A program made the position numbers and the translations under genes. DNA of 6,258 nt. Source: Suilimivivens sp964458255 (lineage in GTDB: Bacteria > Bacillota > Clostridia > Lachnospirales > Lachnospiraceae). Positions 6,080 to 6,258 of this stretch are shown piece by piece. Under the pieces are notes generated by a model. That model was not told the DNA's origin, did no database searches, and worked only from the letters and a program-made list of their open reading frames with translations. Positions within the stretch are counted from its first letter, which is position 1. Each line of letters opens with the position of its first letter. The stretch covers positions 1 through 6,258 of the forward strand of contig CAYWHY010000079.1 of the NCBI GenBank assembly GCA_964458255.1, read 5' to 3'.

Positions 6080-6258
6080 TTGAATAAAAACTTTTTAGAA
6101 CACTATATGAAAACCAAACCAAACACGAACGAACAAAAATATCTGTTTCTTGTGGACAATCAGGAAATGGCATTTGCAATTATCAGTGCCGGATATCCTG
6201 CTGTTACTCTTTTATATGGTCAGCAAGGTTATCACGATATCAATACTTTTATTGATTA
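6080..6258 (+). CDS. 5' part of an unrecognised gene; weak Toprim-like pattern
   Basis: The first 59 codons of a gene that runs off the right edge. It starts with TTG, supported by AGGAGG at good spacing. The product begins with a basic, polar stretch (NKNFLEHYMKTKPNTNEQK) and then a hydrophobic strand-helix-strand pattern LFLVDNQEMAFAIISAGYPA-VTLLYGQQGY. This is loosely like the start of a Toprim fold as found in plasmid, phage or integrative-element primases (hydrophobic strand, acidic residue, helix, small-residue turn, strand). The resemblance is my pattern reading only, and the invariant EG pair of Toprim is not clear. It bears no relation to the substrate-binding protein upstream. Its position after a structured leader fits the first gene of an inserted element, but this is not proven. 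Confidence 0.6.
   Translation, partial: MNKNFLEHYMKTKPNTNEQKYLFLVDNQEMAFAIISAGYPAVTLLYGQQGYHDINTFID

Overview
The window looks like low-to-moderate GC Firmicutes DNA, most likely a clostridial (Lachnospiraceae-like) genome or metagenome contig. This rests on AGGAGG-type ribosome binding sites, a PcrA helicase with a Gram-positive-type C-terminal domain, a YdjI/YdjG-type pair, and a clostridial-style lipoprotein. The taxonomic call is inference, not something read directly. Positions 2392-2491 are exactly 100 N, which by convention marks a scaffold gap of unknown true length.

Layout. Positions 1-76 are the edge beyond the helicase. From 5287 down to 77 runs one co-directional minus-strand block. 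In order of transcription it holds an SPFH-domain protein with three C-terminal zinc ribbons (YdjI-like), a membrane-anchored double zinc-ribbon protein (YdjG-like), a small membrane-anchored protein cut by the gap, and the UvrD-family helicase PcrA. Spacers are short (35, 18 and about 1 nt), so an operon is likely. A strong sigma-A promoter (TGGACA, 17 bp, TATAAT) lies upstream of the first gene. It is bracketed by an imperfect inverted repeat that could be an operator. In Bacillus subtilis, YdjG and YdjI belong to the pspA-ydjGHI envelope-stress operon. Here no PspA or YdjH homologue is visible, and the module sits directly upstream of a DNA repair helicase.

From 5465 the plus strand carries a divergent lipoprotein gene for an ABC-transporter substrate-binding protein of the NMT1/ThiY-like family. 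It stops after 157 codons, about half the family length, right after a conserved GGRAG motif. It is followed by about 140 non-coding bases with two inverted repeats, one a 12-bp stem directly upstream of a strong ribosome binding site. A new TTG-initiated reading frame then runs off the right edge. The abrupt loss of homology, the structured leader and the unrelated frame suggest a rearrangement or mobile-element junction near 5917. No recombinase, transposase or matching second junction is visible, so this is inference.

The points most worth following are the putative junction in the binding-protein gene, the hairpin-led partial gene at the right end, and the PspA-less SPFH/zinc-ribbon module with its gap-interrupted small membrane protein.
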